Shown here: positions 35,524 through 43,112 of the stretch, in pieces | How positions within the stretch are numbered: position 1 is the stretch's first letter | Layout: each line of letters opens with the position of its first letter | Assembly (NCBI GenBank): GCA_944322845.1 | Contig: CALUQE010000013.1 | Location: 1-55,253, forward strand | Length of the DNA stretch: 55,253 nucleotides | Direction: 5' to 3' | Source of the DNA: Candidatus Gastranaerophilales bacterium | Lineage (GTDB): Bacteria > Cyanobacteriota > Vampirovibrionia > Gastranaerophilales > Gastranaerophilaceae | Notes under the pieces: model-generated | Databases searched by the model: none | What the model was told of the DNA's origin: nothing | Seen by the model: only the letters and a program-made list of their open reading frames with translations | Program-made: the position numbers and the translations under genes

Positions 35524-35921
35524 TTTTTTATATATCTTAATTCAACCTGCGTATTTACACTATCACCAGGAAATTTTGCAGGCAGAGGCTTGTAAGGCGC
35601 AGCGGTTTTAACGGCATTAATAACAGATGAATTTGCTTTTTCGTTAGTTGATTTTACAATAACAGGATCTGTTATTTCACCGTTTTTCTTTACTCTGAAC
35701 TGAACTGTTACTTCATAATCCGCATTGGCCTTATAAGGAGTCCAGTTGTTATGTACGGCATTTGGAAGGTATTCAAAATACTGATTCAGGTTTTGAATTT
35801 CAGCAGGCTGCGCAGTTTCTTTAACCTTTTCCGCCTTAGGAGGAATAATAATATCTTCAGCCATTACAGAAAACGGCATTATTAAAGCTGCTGCTAATAA
35901 AATGAATTTAAATTTTGACAT
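35520..35921 (-). CDS. Exported TonB C-terminal-domain protein
   Basis: A 133-aa protein with a signal peptide (MSKFKFILLAAALIMPFSVMA) and a TonB C-terminal-type domain (about 55-130: NNWTPYKANADYEVTVQFRV, KNGEITDPVIVKSTN, then APYKPLPAKFPGD). There is no N-terminal anchor of the kind TonB uses and no long Pro-rich spanner, so it is a periplasmic stand-alone domain rather than a full energy transducer. CAAAGGAGG is the ribosome site. It follows alr by 19 bases. Confidence 0.85.
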   Translation of the reverse strand: MSKFKFILLAAALIMPFSVMAEDIIIPPKAEKVKETAQPAEIQNLNQYFEYLPNAVHNNWTPYKANADYEVTVQFRVKKNGEITDPVIVKSTNEKANSSVINAVKTAAPYKPLPAKFPGDSVNTQVELRYIKN

Positions 35922-35940
35922 AACTTCCTCCTTTGGAATC

Positions 35941-37062
35941 CTATCTTACATATATTCTCGGCAATCTTACCTTGAGCCGGCAGGTTAGTTCATAATTAAT
36001 AGTATGCAATATTTCCGCCCAACTATCAAGGGATAAATTTTTATCATCCAGAAGAGTTATAACATCACCGACCTGAGCGTCAACTTCTCCAAGGTCAAAC
36101 ATCATTTGATCCATGGTTATGTTACCGATTTGTCTGACCTTTTGCCCGTTAATAAGTCCGTAAATCTTATTTGAGAGGTTTCTTGAGACTCCGTCTGCGT
36201 AGCCTATAGGAATAGTCGCAACTCTTGCCGGTTCGTAGGCTATGAATTTATGAGAATAACTTACGCCTTCTCCGGCTTTAACTTCGTGAATATTAGTTAT
36301 TCTGCCTTTCAAACCCATCACCTGTTTTAATTTCGGTTTATAGTTTACTTTTTCCGGTAAATCAGGATAAAGCCCGTACAAAGATATTCCGACTCTTACC
36401 ATATTGGATTTTATGTCGTATGCAAAAGTCGCTGCAGTATTTTGTATATGAAGAATAAGCCCTGTAGTGTCTATGTTGTCGACAACACTATGCCACCTGT
36501 CGATTTGTTTTTTTGTTTCTTCAGGCTCTTCTGCTGAGGCAAGATGTGTAAACACACCTTCAAAGCTGACAAAATCAGATTTACGCACTTTTTCTATGTA
36601 TTTCACTCCGTCTTCCGAGCGCACGCCGATTCTGTTCATGCCGGTATCCAGTTTGACATGCACCTTTGGCTTTATTCCTGTTCTTTCGTAAACATCTTTG
36701 CAGGCTTCTAAGTGTTCGGCGTTGAATATTGAAAACGCAATGTTGTTTTGTGCAGCAGATTCAATTGCCCAGAGTGGAATTGCTCCGACCACAAGTATCG
36801 GAGCTTTTATTTTAACTTTCCTTAAATCCAGACCTTCATCTACCGAAGAAACACCAAAAGCATCAACACCGGACGCCAGCATCGTTTGCGCAAGCATAGC
36901 AGCACCGTGCCCGTAAGCGTCAGCTTTTACTATTGCCATAAATTTTTTATCCGCAGGAACCCCTTTTTTAATTTCAAGAATATTCTGCGCCAGTGATTCC
37001 AGATTAATCTCAACCCAAGCATCTTTGTGAATATTTACATTAGATTGTCTGACATTTTTCAT
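35941..37062 (-). CDS. alr: Alanine racemase
   Basis: A 373-aa PLP enzyme making D-alanine for peptidoglycan. PLP Lys46 lies in AIVKADAYGHG; the second catalytic residue is the Tyr in AGEGVSYSHKF (about 270); PIGYADGVSR and the C-terminal beta domain (GNITMDQMMFDLG, then VGDVITLL) are present. Normal length. AGAAGGA precedes the ATG. Confidence 0.96.
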   Translation of the reverse strand: MKNVRQSNVNIHKDAWVEINLESLAQNILEIKKGVPADKKFMAIVKADAYGHGAAMLAQTMLASGVDAFGVSSVDEGLDLRKVKIKAPILVVGAIPLWAIESAAQNNIAFSIFNAEHLEACKDVYERTGIKPKVHVKLDTGMNRIGVRSEDGVKYIEKVRKSDFVSFEGVFTHLASAEEPEETKKQIDRWHSVVDNIDTTGLILHIQNTAATFAYDIKSNMVRVGISLYGLYPDLPEKVNYKPKLKQVMGLKGRITNIHEVKAGEGVSYSHKFIAYEPARVATIPIGYADGVSRNLSNKIYGLINGQKVRQIGNITMDQMMFDLGEVDAQVGDVITLLDDKNLSLDSWAEILHTINYELTCRLKVRLPRIYVR

Positions 37063-37091
37063 AAAAAATCCTTCTATTATTTAAACTTACC

Positions 37092-37149
37092 CCTCTCCCT
37101 TTGGGAGAGGATAGAACACTTGGCAAGCGAGAACGCGCCTTAGTGTTCT
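37092..37149. repeat. Palindromic repeat pair at the 3' side of the DUF559 gene
   Basis: CCTCTCCC-TTT-GGGAGAGG (37092-37110) is followed by an inverted repeat AGAACACT ... AGTGTTCT (37113-37149). The stop codon of the DUF559 frame lies inside the second hairpin, so the gene and repeat are fused. Related to 16617-16652 and 37539-37557. Confidence 0.8.
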
Positions 37150-37491
37150 TGGTGAGGGATATGAGCTTCTATCGTTTTCAACACCCCTTCTATATTTTCA
37201 TATATCTCACTATTCCAAAATCTTATAACATTATAACCACAACTTTCTAAATACTCTGTTCTCTTTTTATCATTTTCAAGACATCTTGATGTATTGTGCT
37301 GTCCACCATCAATCTCAATTACAATCATAGCCTGTACACATACAAAATCAACTATATAATTCCCTATTGGATATTGCCTTTTGAACTTCAAATTATGAAA
37401 TTGTCGATTTTTCAACAAATTCCATAACCTTCTTTCTTGTATTGTTGAATTTTTTTCTTAAATTTCTTGCTATATTTGTTTTGTAATTCAT
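37140..37491 (-). pseudogene. DUF559 (Vsr-like) endonuclease-domain gene, frameshifted
   Basis: The downstream part (37140-37418, 92 aa) carries the DUF559 core: FKRQYPIGNYIVDFVC, VIEIDGGQH (acidic nuclease-fold motif) and YNVIRFWN. The family normally begins about 25 residues earlier. That piece is found upstream in another frame: from the ATG at 37491 the frame reads MNYKTNIARNLRK, then the continuation KNSTIQERRLWNLLKNRQ follows only after a one-base shift at a run of seven A (minus strand, 37450-37456). One extra A explains the break. Either a pseudogene, a slippage site or an assembly error. Flanked by palindromic repeats on both sides. Confidence 0.75.
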
Positions 37492-37495
37492 GTAC

Positions 37496-37560
37496 CCTCA
37501 CCCGCATCTGTACGTCACTTATGCTCCTACATCTGCGTCCTCTCCCGGAGGGAGAGGGGA
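37496..37560. repeat. Palindromic repeat at the 5' side of the DUF559 gene
   Basis: CCTCACCCGCATCTG at the left and CCTCTCCC-GGA-GGGAGAGG (37539-37557) at the right. It mirrors the palindrome on the other side of the DUF559 gene, so that the gene sits between two like elements. Confidence 0.75.
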
Positions 37561-37568
37561 ATATTAAA

Positions 37569-37751
37569 TTATTTTACTAAAAATTTTCTTATTATCCATA
37601 CAAGATACAGCATTATGCTGCACAATACTAGAAATGAAAAAATTTCTTGATGGGTAATTATTCCTCGCCAACGAGGATATTCTCTGCTTGAGACGACTAA
37701 AATTGCAAAAATTCCGCAAACGAGTATCAAAAGTTTGTTTTTTAGACTCAC
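37569..37751 (-). CDS. Small two-helix membrane protein
   Basis: A 60-aa protein: a first hydrophobic helix (LLILVCGIFAILVV), a short polar loop with SREYPRWRG, and a second helix (FSFLVLCSIMLYLVWII), ending in basic residues. No family recognised. Its ATG overlaps the miaB stop codon by four bases (ATGA), which argues for a real, coupled gene. Confidence 0.6.
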   Translation of the reverse strand: MSLKNKLLILVCGIFAILVVSSREYPRWRGIITHQEIFSFLVLCSIMLYLVWIIRKFLVK

Positions 37752-39064
37752 TTTATCATCTCCCCTCTCAGGTACCAGGTACGGGCGGAAGTTATTTTTA
37801 CGTTTACAAACTCACCCGTAATATCTTTATCATAAGGAATGTGGACTATTTTATTATTCCTTGTCCTGCCTGTAATAATATTTTCTCCCCTATCATTTAC
37901 CCCCTCAAATTTTTCGACAAGGACTTCCATCTCACGCCCTACATATTTCTGATTGGATTTAAGACAGCACTCCCTGTTGTGTTCATTTAGTCTGGCAAGA
38001 CGCTCCGTCTTAACATCTTCCGGCACATACAAATCTACCCACTTTGCAGCAACAGTCCTTTCTCGTGGAGAATATGCAGCCGTGTTTGAATAATCCAGTT
38101 CCAATTCCGTCATTGCTTTTAGAGTATTTTCAAACTGCTCTTCCGTTTCTCCCGGGAATCCCGCAATAAAATCACTCGTTATCGTAACATCAGGAATGCG
38201 GCTTCTTATATTGTCGCAAATCTTTTTATAAGTCGCATAATCATACCTGCGGTTCATCTTCTTCAAGATATAATCATCGCCGGACTGCATCGGAATATGA
38301 AAATATTCGCAGACTTTATCCAATTCAATCACCGTATCAATCAATTCCTCCGTTATATCCGTCGGATATGAAGTCACAAAACGAATCCTGAATTTGCCCT
38401 CAAGAGCGTTAATCTGTCTCAATAACCACGATAAATTTTCGCCCTCATTTTCACCTTTGTAGCTGTCAACATTTTGTCCTAAAAGCGTTATTTCTTTAAA
38501 ACCTTCATTTAGAGCTTTTTTAACTTCACTTATAATAAGTTCAGACTTTCTAGAACGTTCTCTACCTCTTGTATAAGGCACAATACAGTACGTACAAAAG
38601 TTATTACAACCTTCCATAATAGGTATCCAGGCATTTACACTTTTTACTCTATTAATCTTTATATCTGATTCTTCATAAGGTATTTCTTCAACAGAAACGA
38701 GCCTTTCTCCTGCTTCAATCCTTTTTATAAGTTCAGGAAGCTCATAAACTCTTTGTGTTCCCAAAACTAAATCTACATAAGGAGCTCGTTTTAAAATATT
38801 TTCACCTGCCTGCTGCGCAACACAACCGGCAAATACAATCTTCAAATCCGGCTTATTCTTTTTCCATTTGCCCCAGACGCCAATTGCACTATAAGCTTTA
38901 TCCTCGGACAATTGCCTTATTGAACACGTATTTATTATTAGTAAATCTGCCTCTTTAGGATTTTCAGTCTCTGAATATCCCAAATATTCAAGCATTCCGT
39001 ACATTCTTTCTGCATCAGACTTATTCATCTGGCAGCCCATTACTTCTATATAAACTTTTTTCAT
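37748..39064 (-). CDS. miaB: tRNA-2-methylthio-N6-isopentenyladenosine37 methylthiotransferase MiaB
   Basis: A 438-aa radical SAM enzyme that adds the methylthio group to i6A37 of tRNA. The N-terminal UPF0004 domain has its three cluster Cys (VMGCQMN, NTCSIR, AGCVAQ), the radical SAM motif is CNNFCTYC (about 153-160) with IVPYTRGRERSR, and a TRAM domain closes the protein (ENIITGRTRNNKIVH). Full length. AGGGGAATT precedes the ATG. Confidence 0.96.
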   Translation of the reverse strand: MKKVYIEVMGCQMNKSDAERMYGMLEYLGYSETENPKEADLLIINTCSIRQLSEDKAYSAIGVWGKWKKNKPDLKIVFAGCVAQQAGENILKRAPYVDLVLGTQRVYELPELIKRIEAGERLVSVEEIPYEESDIKINRVKSVNAWIPIMEGCNNFCTYCIVPYTRGRERSRKSELIISEVKKALNEGFKEITLLGQNVDSYKGENEGENLSWLLRQINALEGKFRIRFVTSYPTDITEELIDTVIELDKVCEYFHIPMQSGDDYILKKMNRRYDYATYKKICDNIRSRIPDVTITSDFIAGFPGETEEQFENTLKAMTELELDYSNTAAYSPRERTVAAKWVDLYVPEDVKTERLARLNEHNRECCLKSNQKYVGREMEVLVEKFEGVNDRGENIITGRTRNNKIVHIPYDKDITGEFVNVKITSARTWYLRGEMIK

Positions 39065-39110
39065 AATTCCCCTTAATTAAATGTATATAGGTATTTTATT
39101 ACAAACAGGG

Positions 39111-39232
39111 GCGGGGGTAAATGCATCTAAGTCAGAATAGAAACTACCCATCCGGAAGTACTTAGGGGTGGGGGTAAATGCATTTGAGCCAGAATAGAAA
39201 CTACCTGTCCGGAAGTACTTAGGGCGAGGGGA
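39111..39232 (+). repeat. Two tandem 57-bp repeat units between miaB and the vor operon
   Basis: GGGGGTAAATGCAT starts at 39113 and again at 39170, a period of 57 bases. Each unit then has AGTCAGAATAGAAACTACC or a near copy, TCCGGAAGTACTTAGG, and a third partial unit follows (GGGCGAGGGG). The second halves differ from those in the 52009 copies, so this is a sub-family. Confidence 0.88.
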
Positions 39233-39235
39233 AAT

Positions 39236-39781
39236 TTAAACTTTAGTAAGCAAAGCTTCTGATCCTGAAACAAGGGCTTTTTCATTAAGAGGAAGCAAAT
39301 CCTTTTTCTTTTCTCCGAGAACCTTTGCAACACCCTTTGCCAGAAAATCTTTTGAAACAATTTTACAAACAGATGAGAGAACACCTAAAGATACTACATT
39401 TGTAACTTTACTTGTACCTAAAGAGTTAGCAATATCCCCCATCGGCGCAAAAACATAATTTATATCGTTTCTTGGCTTTGACTGAGCAACAAGCGTTGAA
39501 TTTGCAATAATTGTACCGCCCTTTTTAACCCTCAAAACAAATCTGTCAAATGACTGCTGATTCAAAACCAGTGCATAATCCGTATCCTGCTTGTGTACCG
39601 AACTTACTTCCGTATCAGAAACAACAACCTCACAGTTAACCGTTCCGCCTCTCATTTCTGCACCGTAACACGGATACCAGGTTACATTTTTCCCCTCAAG
39701 CATAAAAGCATTTGCAAGAACCGTTCCCGCAAGCAAAATACCCTGACCGCCAAAACCTGCTAATATGAAATTTGTCTCCAT
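39236..39781 (-). CDS. vorC: 2-oxoacid:ferredoxin oxidoreductase, gamma subunit
   Basis: A 181-aa gamma subunit. It begins with NFILAGFGGQGILLAGTVLA, the family start, then TWYPCYGAEMRGGTVNCEVV. It forms the oxidative decarboxylation complex with the alpha, beta and ferredoxin subunits upstream. It begins at the base just before the beta subunit ends. The stop is close to a tandem repeat. The symbol assumes the branched-chain (VOR) type; 2-oxoglutarate (KOR) is possible. Confidence 0.88.
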   Translation of the reverse strand: METNFILAGFGGQGILLAGTVLANAFMLEGKNVTWYPCYGAEMRGGTVNCEVVVSDTEVSSVHKQDTDYALVLNQQSFDRFVLRVKKGGTIIANSTLVAQSKPRNDINYVFAPMGDIANSLGTSKVTNVVSLGVLSSVCKIVSKDFLAKGVAKVLGEKKKDLLPLNEKALVSGSEALLTKV

Positions 39782-40531
39782 TTACTTACTCTCCGTTACA
39801 TCTTTAAATACGCCGAGAGGGAATACAGGAATCATTTCTTCTTTTACCCTCTTGTGAGCATCCTCAGGAGAAAGATGCCAGTTAGTAGGGCAGGAAGAAA
39901 GGATTTCCACAAACCCGAATCCAAGCCCGTCAAGCTGAACCTGAAAAGCTTTTTTGATAGCTTTTTTAGCTTCATTTATGTGTGGAACGGAATCCAGCGC
40001 AACCCTTGCAGAATAAGCTGTTCCGTCGCACAATGCGATATGTTCCGCAACCTTAATCGGATATCCGAAATACTCTTTGTTTCTTCCGGTCGGCGAAGTT
40101 GTCGTAACCTGCCCCATCATTGTTGTAGGCCCGAGCTGACCGCCTGTCATTCCGTAAGTTGTGTTATTTATACAAAAACTTGTTACTTTTTCGCCTCTCA
40201 AAGCCGTATGCATAGATTCCGCAAGCCCGATTGAAGCGAAATCACCGTCTCCTGAATATGTAAATACAACTTTGTCAGGTCTTGCTCTCTTAACACCTGT
40301 TGCGGAAGCAAGCGCCCTTCCGTGAGGAGCTTCCACACAATCTATATCAATAAAGTCGTACAAAAATACCGCACATCCTACAGAAGTTGAAGAAATAATG
40401 TCTTCTCTGATTCCAAGTTCGTCGATAACTTCTGCCACCAGCCTGATAGCTATACCGTGGTCACAGCCGGGGCAAAAAGTATATCTGAAATCTTTTTTCA
40501 TTGATTTAGGGATACTGAACACTTGCTGCAT
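39782..40531 (-). CDS. vorA: 2-oxoacid:ferredoxin oxidoreductase, beta (TPP) subunit
   Basis: About 249 residues. The thiamine diphosphate subunit: FCPGCDHGI (Cys of the PP-side), TYSGDGDFASIG and the metal motif region, CINNTTYGMTGGQLGPTT. I prefer the ATG at 40531 with AGAGGAAAA upstream; an in-frame ATG at 40567 inside the alpha gene would add 12 residues. It catalyses CoA-dependent decarboxylation of 2-oxoacids and reduces ferredoxin in the cytoplasm. Confidence 0.9.
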   Translation of the reverse strand: MQQVFSIPKSMKKDFRYTFCPGCDHGIAIRLVAEVIDELGIREDIISSTSVGCAVFLYDFIDIDCVEAPHGRALASATGVKRARPDKVVFTYSGDGDFASIGLAESMHTALRGEKVTSFCINNTTYGMTGGQLGPTTMMGQVTTTSPTGRNKEYFGYPIKVAEHIALCDGTAYSARVALDSVPHINEAKKAIKKAFQVQLDGLGFGFVEILSSCPTNWHLSPEDAHKRVKEEMIPVFPLGVFKDVTESK

Positions 40532-40547
40532 ATTTTTATTTTCCTCT

Positions 40548-41675
40548 TTAAGCTCTTGCTGTAGCATAGCTTACCTCCTTTGCACTGCCCGGTTGAATTG
40601 ATTTAGAGGTACCGGAAGCCATAATATCTTCTACAGCGTCAACAATTTCTTCCACACTCAACCACTCTCCGCACGGTCTGCTTACAAAACTTACATTAAC
40701 CTTGCCTTCTACCGCATACTTAACATCTTTAAGCATCTGCCCCATATTCATCTCGACAACGACAAGGTCTTTACCTTTATTTGCAAGTGATTTTAGAGCA
40801 TCATAAGGGAACGGAGAAAGTGTAACCGGTCTAAAACAGCCGACTTTCTTGCCTTTTGCTCTTAAAACATTCATAGCAGCCTTTATGTTTCTTGTCATTG
40901 AACCAAATGCAACAAGAACAATATCAGCGTCTTCCGTATTGAACTCTTCATAAGTCGTTTCATTTTCAGCAATTACTTCAAATTTTTTATGCAAATCATA
41001 AATATGCTGAATTTGTTTTTTCTCATCTGTTGCAACGGAATAAATTTTTCTTGCAGCCCTTCCTTTTGCTCCTGTTAAAGCCCACGAAGAGACATCCACT
41101 TCCGGATACGGATATTCGCCGAAGCTTGCCGGCTCCATCATCTGCCCCAGAAGTCCGTCTGCCAGAATCATGGTCGGATTTCTGTATTTTTGAGCCAGAT
41201 AAAATGCCCGATATGTTAAATCCACACATTCCTGAACCGTAGACGGAGCAAGAACTATAAGTTTGTAATCCCCGTTTCCGCCTCCGTAAACAGCTTGATT
41301 ATAATCCCCTTGAGCAGGATAAATATACCCTAATCCGGGGCCTGTTCTCATAACATTAACAAGCACAACAGGAAGCTCATCGGAAGCTGCATAGGATAAA
41401 GCCTCCTGCATAAGTGATACGGCACAGGAAGAAGATGAAGTCATAGCCTTCACTCCCGTAGATACGGCGCCCATAACCATATTAATCGCGCCGAGTTCAC
41501 TCTCTGCACATACATAAGCTCTTCCAAGCTCCTGCATTTTTCCGCTCAAATACTCGCCGATTTCTGTCTGCGGCGTTATCGGATAGCCGAAATAGCACTG
41601 GCAGCCTGCATTAATTGCCGCCTGAGCTATTGCATAATTTCCCTTAATTAAAACTTTTTCTTTATTATCTGTCAT
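40548..41675 (-). CDS. vorB: 2-oxoacid:ferredoxin oxidoreductase, alpha subunit
   Basis: A 375-aa alpha subunit. KGNYAIAQAAINAGCQCYFG, YPITPQTEIGEYLS (about 32-45), AESELGAINMVMGA, and the VorB-type GPGLGYIYPAQGDYNQAVYG (about 117-136) point to the branched-chain 2-oxoacid (VorB) group more than KorA. It lies between the ferredoxin-like subunit and beta. The tail past about 345 is Ser/Ala-rich. Confidence 0.92.
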   Translation of the reverse strand: MTDNKEKVLIKGNYAIAQAAINAGCQCYFGYPITPQTEIGEYLSGKMQELGRAYVCAESELGAINMVMGAVSTGVKAMTSSSSCAVSLMQEALSYAASDELPVVLVNVMRTGPGLGYIYPAQGDYNQAVYGGGNGDYKLIVLAPSTVQECVDLTYRAFYLAQKYRNPTMILADGLLGQMMEPASFGEYPYPEVDVSSWALTGAKGRAARKIYSVATDEKKQIQHIYDLHKKFEVIAENETTYEEFNTEDADIVLVAFGSMTRNIKAAMNVLRAKGKKVGCFRPVTLSPFPYDALKSLANKGKDLVVVEMNMGQMLKDVKYAVEGKVNVSFVSRPCGEWLSVEEIVDAVEDIMASGTSKSIQPGSAKEVSYATARA

Positions 41676-41707
41676 CTGTACTCCGTTACCTGTCTAGCGA
41701 CCGGACA

Positions 41708-41917
41708 CTATCTGTAAACTTCTGTTATTGCCAAATCAGGGCATCTTTTTGCACACATTGCACAGCCGATGCACTCATTATTCGGATCAACAAATTCCAC
41801 CATATAATCACCAAGGCGGTTTGTCTTATCACTCTTCTTAATAAGCCCCTTCGGACAGGTCATTGTGCATATATAACAAGATTTGCAACGATTATTATCT
41901 ATAACTATCTTTCCCAT
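41708..41917 (-). CDS. vorD: 4Fe-4S ferredoxin-like delta subunit of the oxidoreductase
   Basis: A 69-aa protein with two 4Fe-4S motifs, CKSCYICTMTCP (about 12-23) and CIGCAMCAKRCP (about 52-63). It carries electrons from the TPP site to free ferredoxin. First gene of the operon in the order delta-alpha-beta-gamma. GGGAGTCGTATAG gives the ribosome site. Confidence 0.93.
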   Translation of the reverse strand: MGKIVIDNNRCKSCYICTMTCPKGLIKKSDKTNRLGDYMVEFVDPNNECIGCAMCAKRCPDLAITEVYR

Positions 41918-41984
41918 CTATACGACTCCCATCTATAAGATTATAACATTAACAAGCATTTTAGCCCCTTAATGTAACAATTTG

Positions 41985-42012
41985 TAAATTTATTCTCCCA
42001 AAAGCGTTATAA
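41985..42012 (+). promoter_or_regulatory. Probable sigma28-like promoter of the flagellin gene
   Basis: TAAATTTA (41985-41992), an 11-base spacer, and GCGTTATAA (42004-42012). It follows the spacing of the flagellar consensus TAAAGTTT-N11-GCCGATAA though with a weaker -10. A TGTAACAATTTG stretch abuts the -35, as near the two other sigma28-like sites. Confidence 0.55.
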
Positions 42013-42059
42013 ATTCTGAAAGTGTGGAATTAAACAATTATGAAAGACAAATGCAAGGA

Positions 42060-42090
42060 CGCATTCGTAGGATGTGACGCCAGAAAGGAG
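42060..42090 (+). promoter_or_regulatory. Hairpin with CsrA-like site and strong ribosome site before flagellin
   Basis: In the leader, CGCAT (42060-42064) and ATGTG (42072-42076) pair around the loop TCGTAGG, placing AGGATGT, the core of the known CsrA site, across the loop and right arm. AAAGGAG at 42084-42090 is the ribosome site, and AAGGA at 42055-42059 is a third GGA. CsrA/FliW control of flagellin translation is known elsewhere; here it is inference. Confidence 0.45.
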
Positions 42091-42096
42091 TAAAAA

Positions 42097-42990
42097 ATGG
42101 CAATTACAATTAACACAAACATTTCATCCCTCATCGTTCAATCAAACTTGAACAAAGCTACAAATTCTTTGAATCAGGCAATTGAAAGAATGACCACCGG
42201 TTACAAAATTAACCACGCAGCAGATAACGCAGCAGGTTATTCAATTGCAACAAACTGGGAAACTCAGCTAGGTTCATTAGACGTAGCAGCCGACAACGCA
42301 GCAACAGGGGCAGACATGTTAACAACTTTGGAAGATACTTATGCATTGGTATCATCTCACTTACAGCGTGTAAGAGATTTGACCGAACAGGCTGCAAACG
42401 GAACTTACGGTTCTGATTCATTAAAAGCTATACAATCAGAAATTACAGCAAGGCTTGAAGAAATTGACCGTATCGCTGCTAACTGCGAATTTAACGGACT
42501 TCACATGATGGATGGTTCAATGAAAAATGATATAGCATTACAGGTAGGTTTATACGGAGATGCTTCCAGCCAGATAGCACTTGATGCATCTTTATTTAAA
42601 GAAGGCGATGTTGAGTCATTATTCACAGACTATGCAACTGTACCTGGCGGTGATAATACATTGGAAGGTATTGCAAAAGCTTGCGCCGGCTATGACGGCA
42701 CACAGATTACCGGCGGTCAAGCAGCTATGCTTGATGAAATCGATAAGGTTATTAATGAAATTTCTGCAAGAACAACAACCTTAGGTGCTGCTCAAAACAG
42801 AATTGAATCAGCTATCGAATCAATTGGTGTTCAATCAGAAAACATTACATCTTCATTATCAACATTAAGAGATGCCGATGTTGCAGAAGAATCTTCAAAT
42901 TATATACAGGCACAAATCTTGCAGCAGGCATCAGCAACATTACTTGCAACTGCAAACCAGACCCCAAGTATTGCATTGAACTTGTTATAA
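42097..42990 (+). CDS. fliC: Flagellin
   Basis: A 297-aa filament protein. The D0/D1 N-terminus is canonical (MAITINTNISSLIVQSNLNK, then LNQAIERMTTGYKINHAADN AAGYSIA with a break here for length), and so is the C-terminus (LRDADVAEESSNYIQAQILQ, QQASATLLATANQTP). The central variable region is short (about 150-215). It is exported by the flagellar type III apparatus. AAAGGAG seven bases before the ATG. Ends in a terminator; monocistronic. The other flagellar genes are not in the window. Confidence 0.95.
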   Translation: MAITINTNISSLIVQSNLNKATNSLNQAIERMTTGYKINHAADNAAGYSIATNWETQLGSLDVAADNAATGADMLTTLEDTYALVSSHLQRVRDLTEQAANGTYGSDSLKAIQSEITARLEEIDRIAANCEFNGLHMMDGSMKNDIALQVGLYGDASSQIALDASLFKEGDVESLFTDYATVPGGDNTLEGIAKACAGYDGTQITGGQAAMLDEIDKVINEISARTTTLGAAQNRIESAIESIGVQSENITSSLSTLRDADVAEESSNYIQAQILQQASATLLATANQTPSIALNLL

Positions 42991-43017
42991 TAAAGATTTG
43001 GGAATACATTACCCTGA

Positions 43018-43066
43018 AAAAAGCAAGGAGAGTTTACCCTAAAAGTTTACCCCCTCCTTGCTTTTG
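43018..43066 (+). terminator. Terminator after flagellin
   Basis: AAGCAAGGAG (43021-43030) and CTCCTTGCTTTT (43053-43064) form a 10-bp stem with a loop of about 22 bases that holds two AGTTTACCC copies. Confidence 0.8.
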
Positions 43067-43112
43067 TGTTACAATTAAAGCGAGAATAGTTAATAGAGGT
43101 CTTATTTATTCT

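Noticed and set aside
37140..37418. Complete 92-aa DUF559 protein
   Set aside because: The family N-terminus is found upstream in another frame, so the short frame is a fragment of a broken gene.
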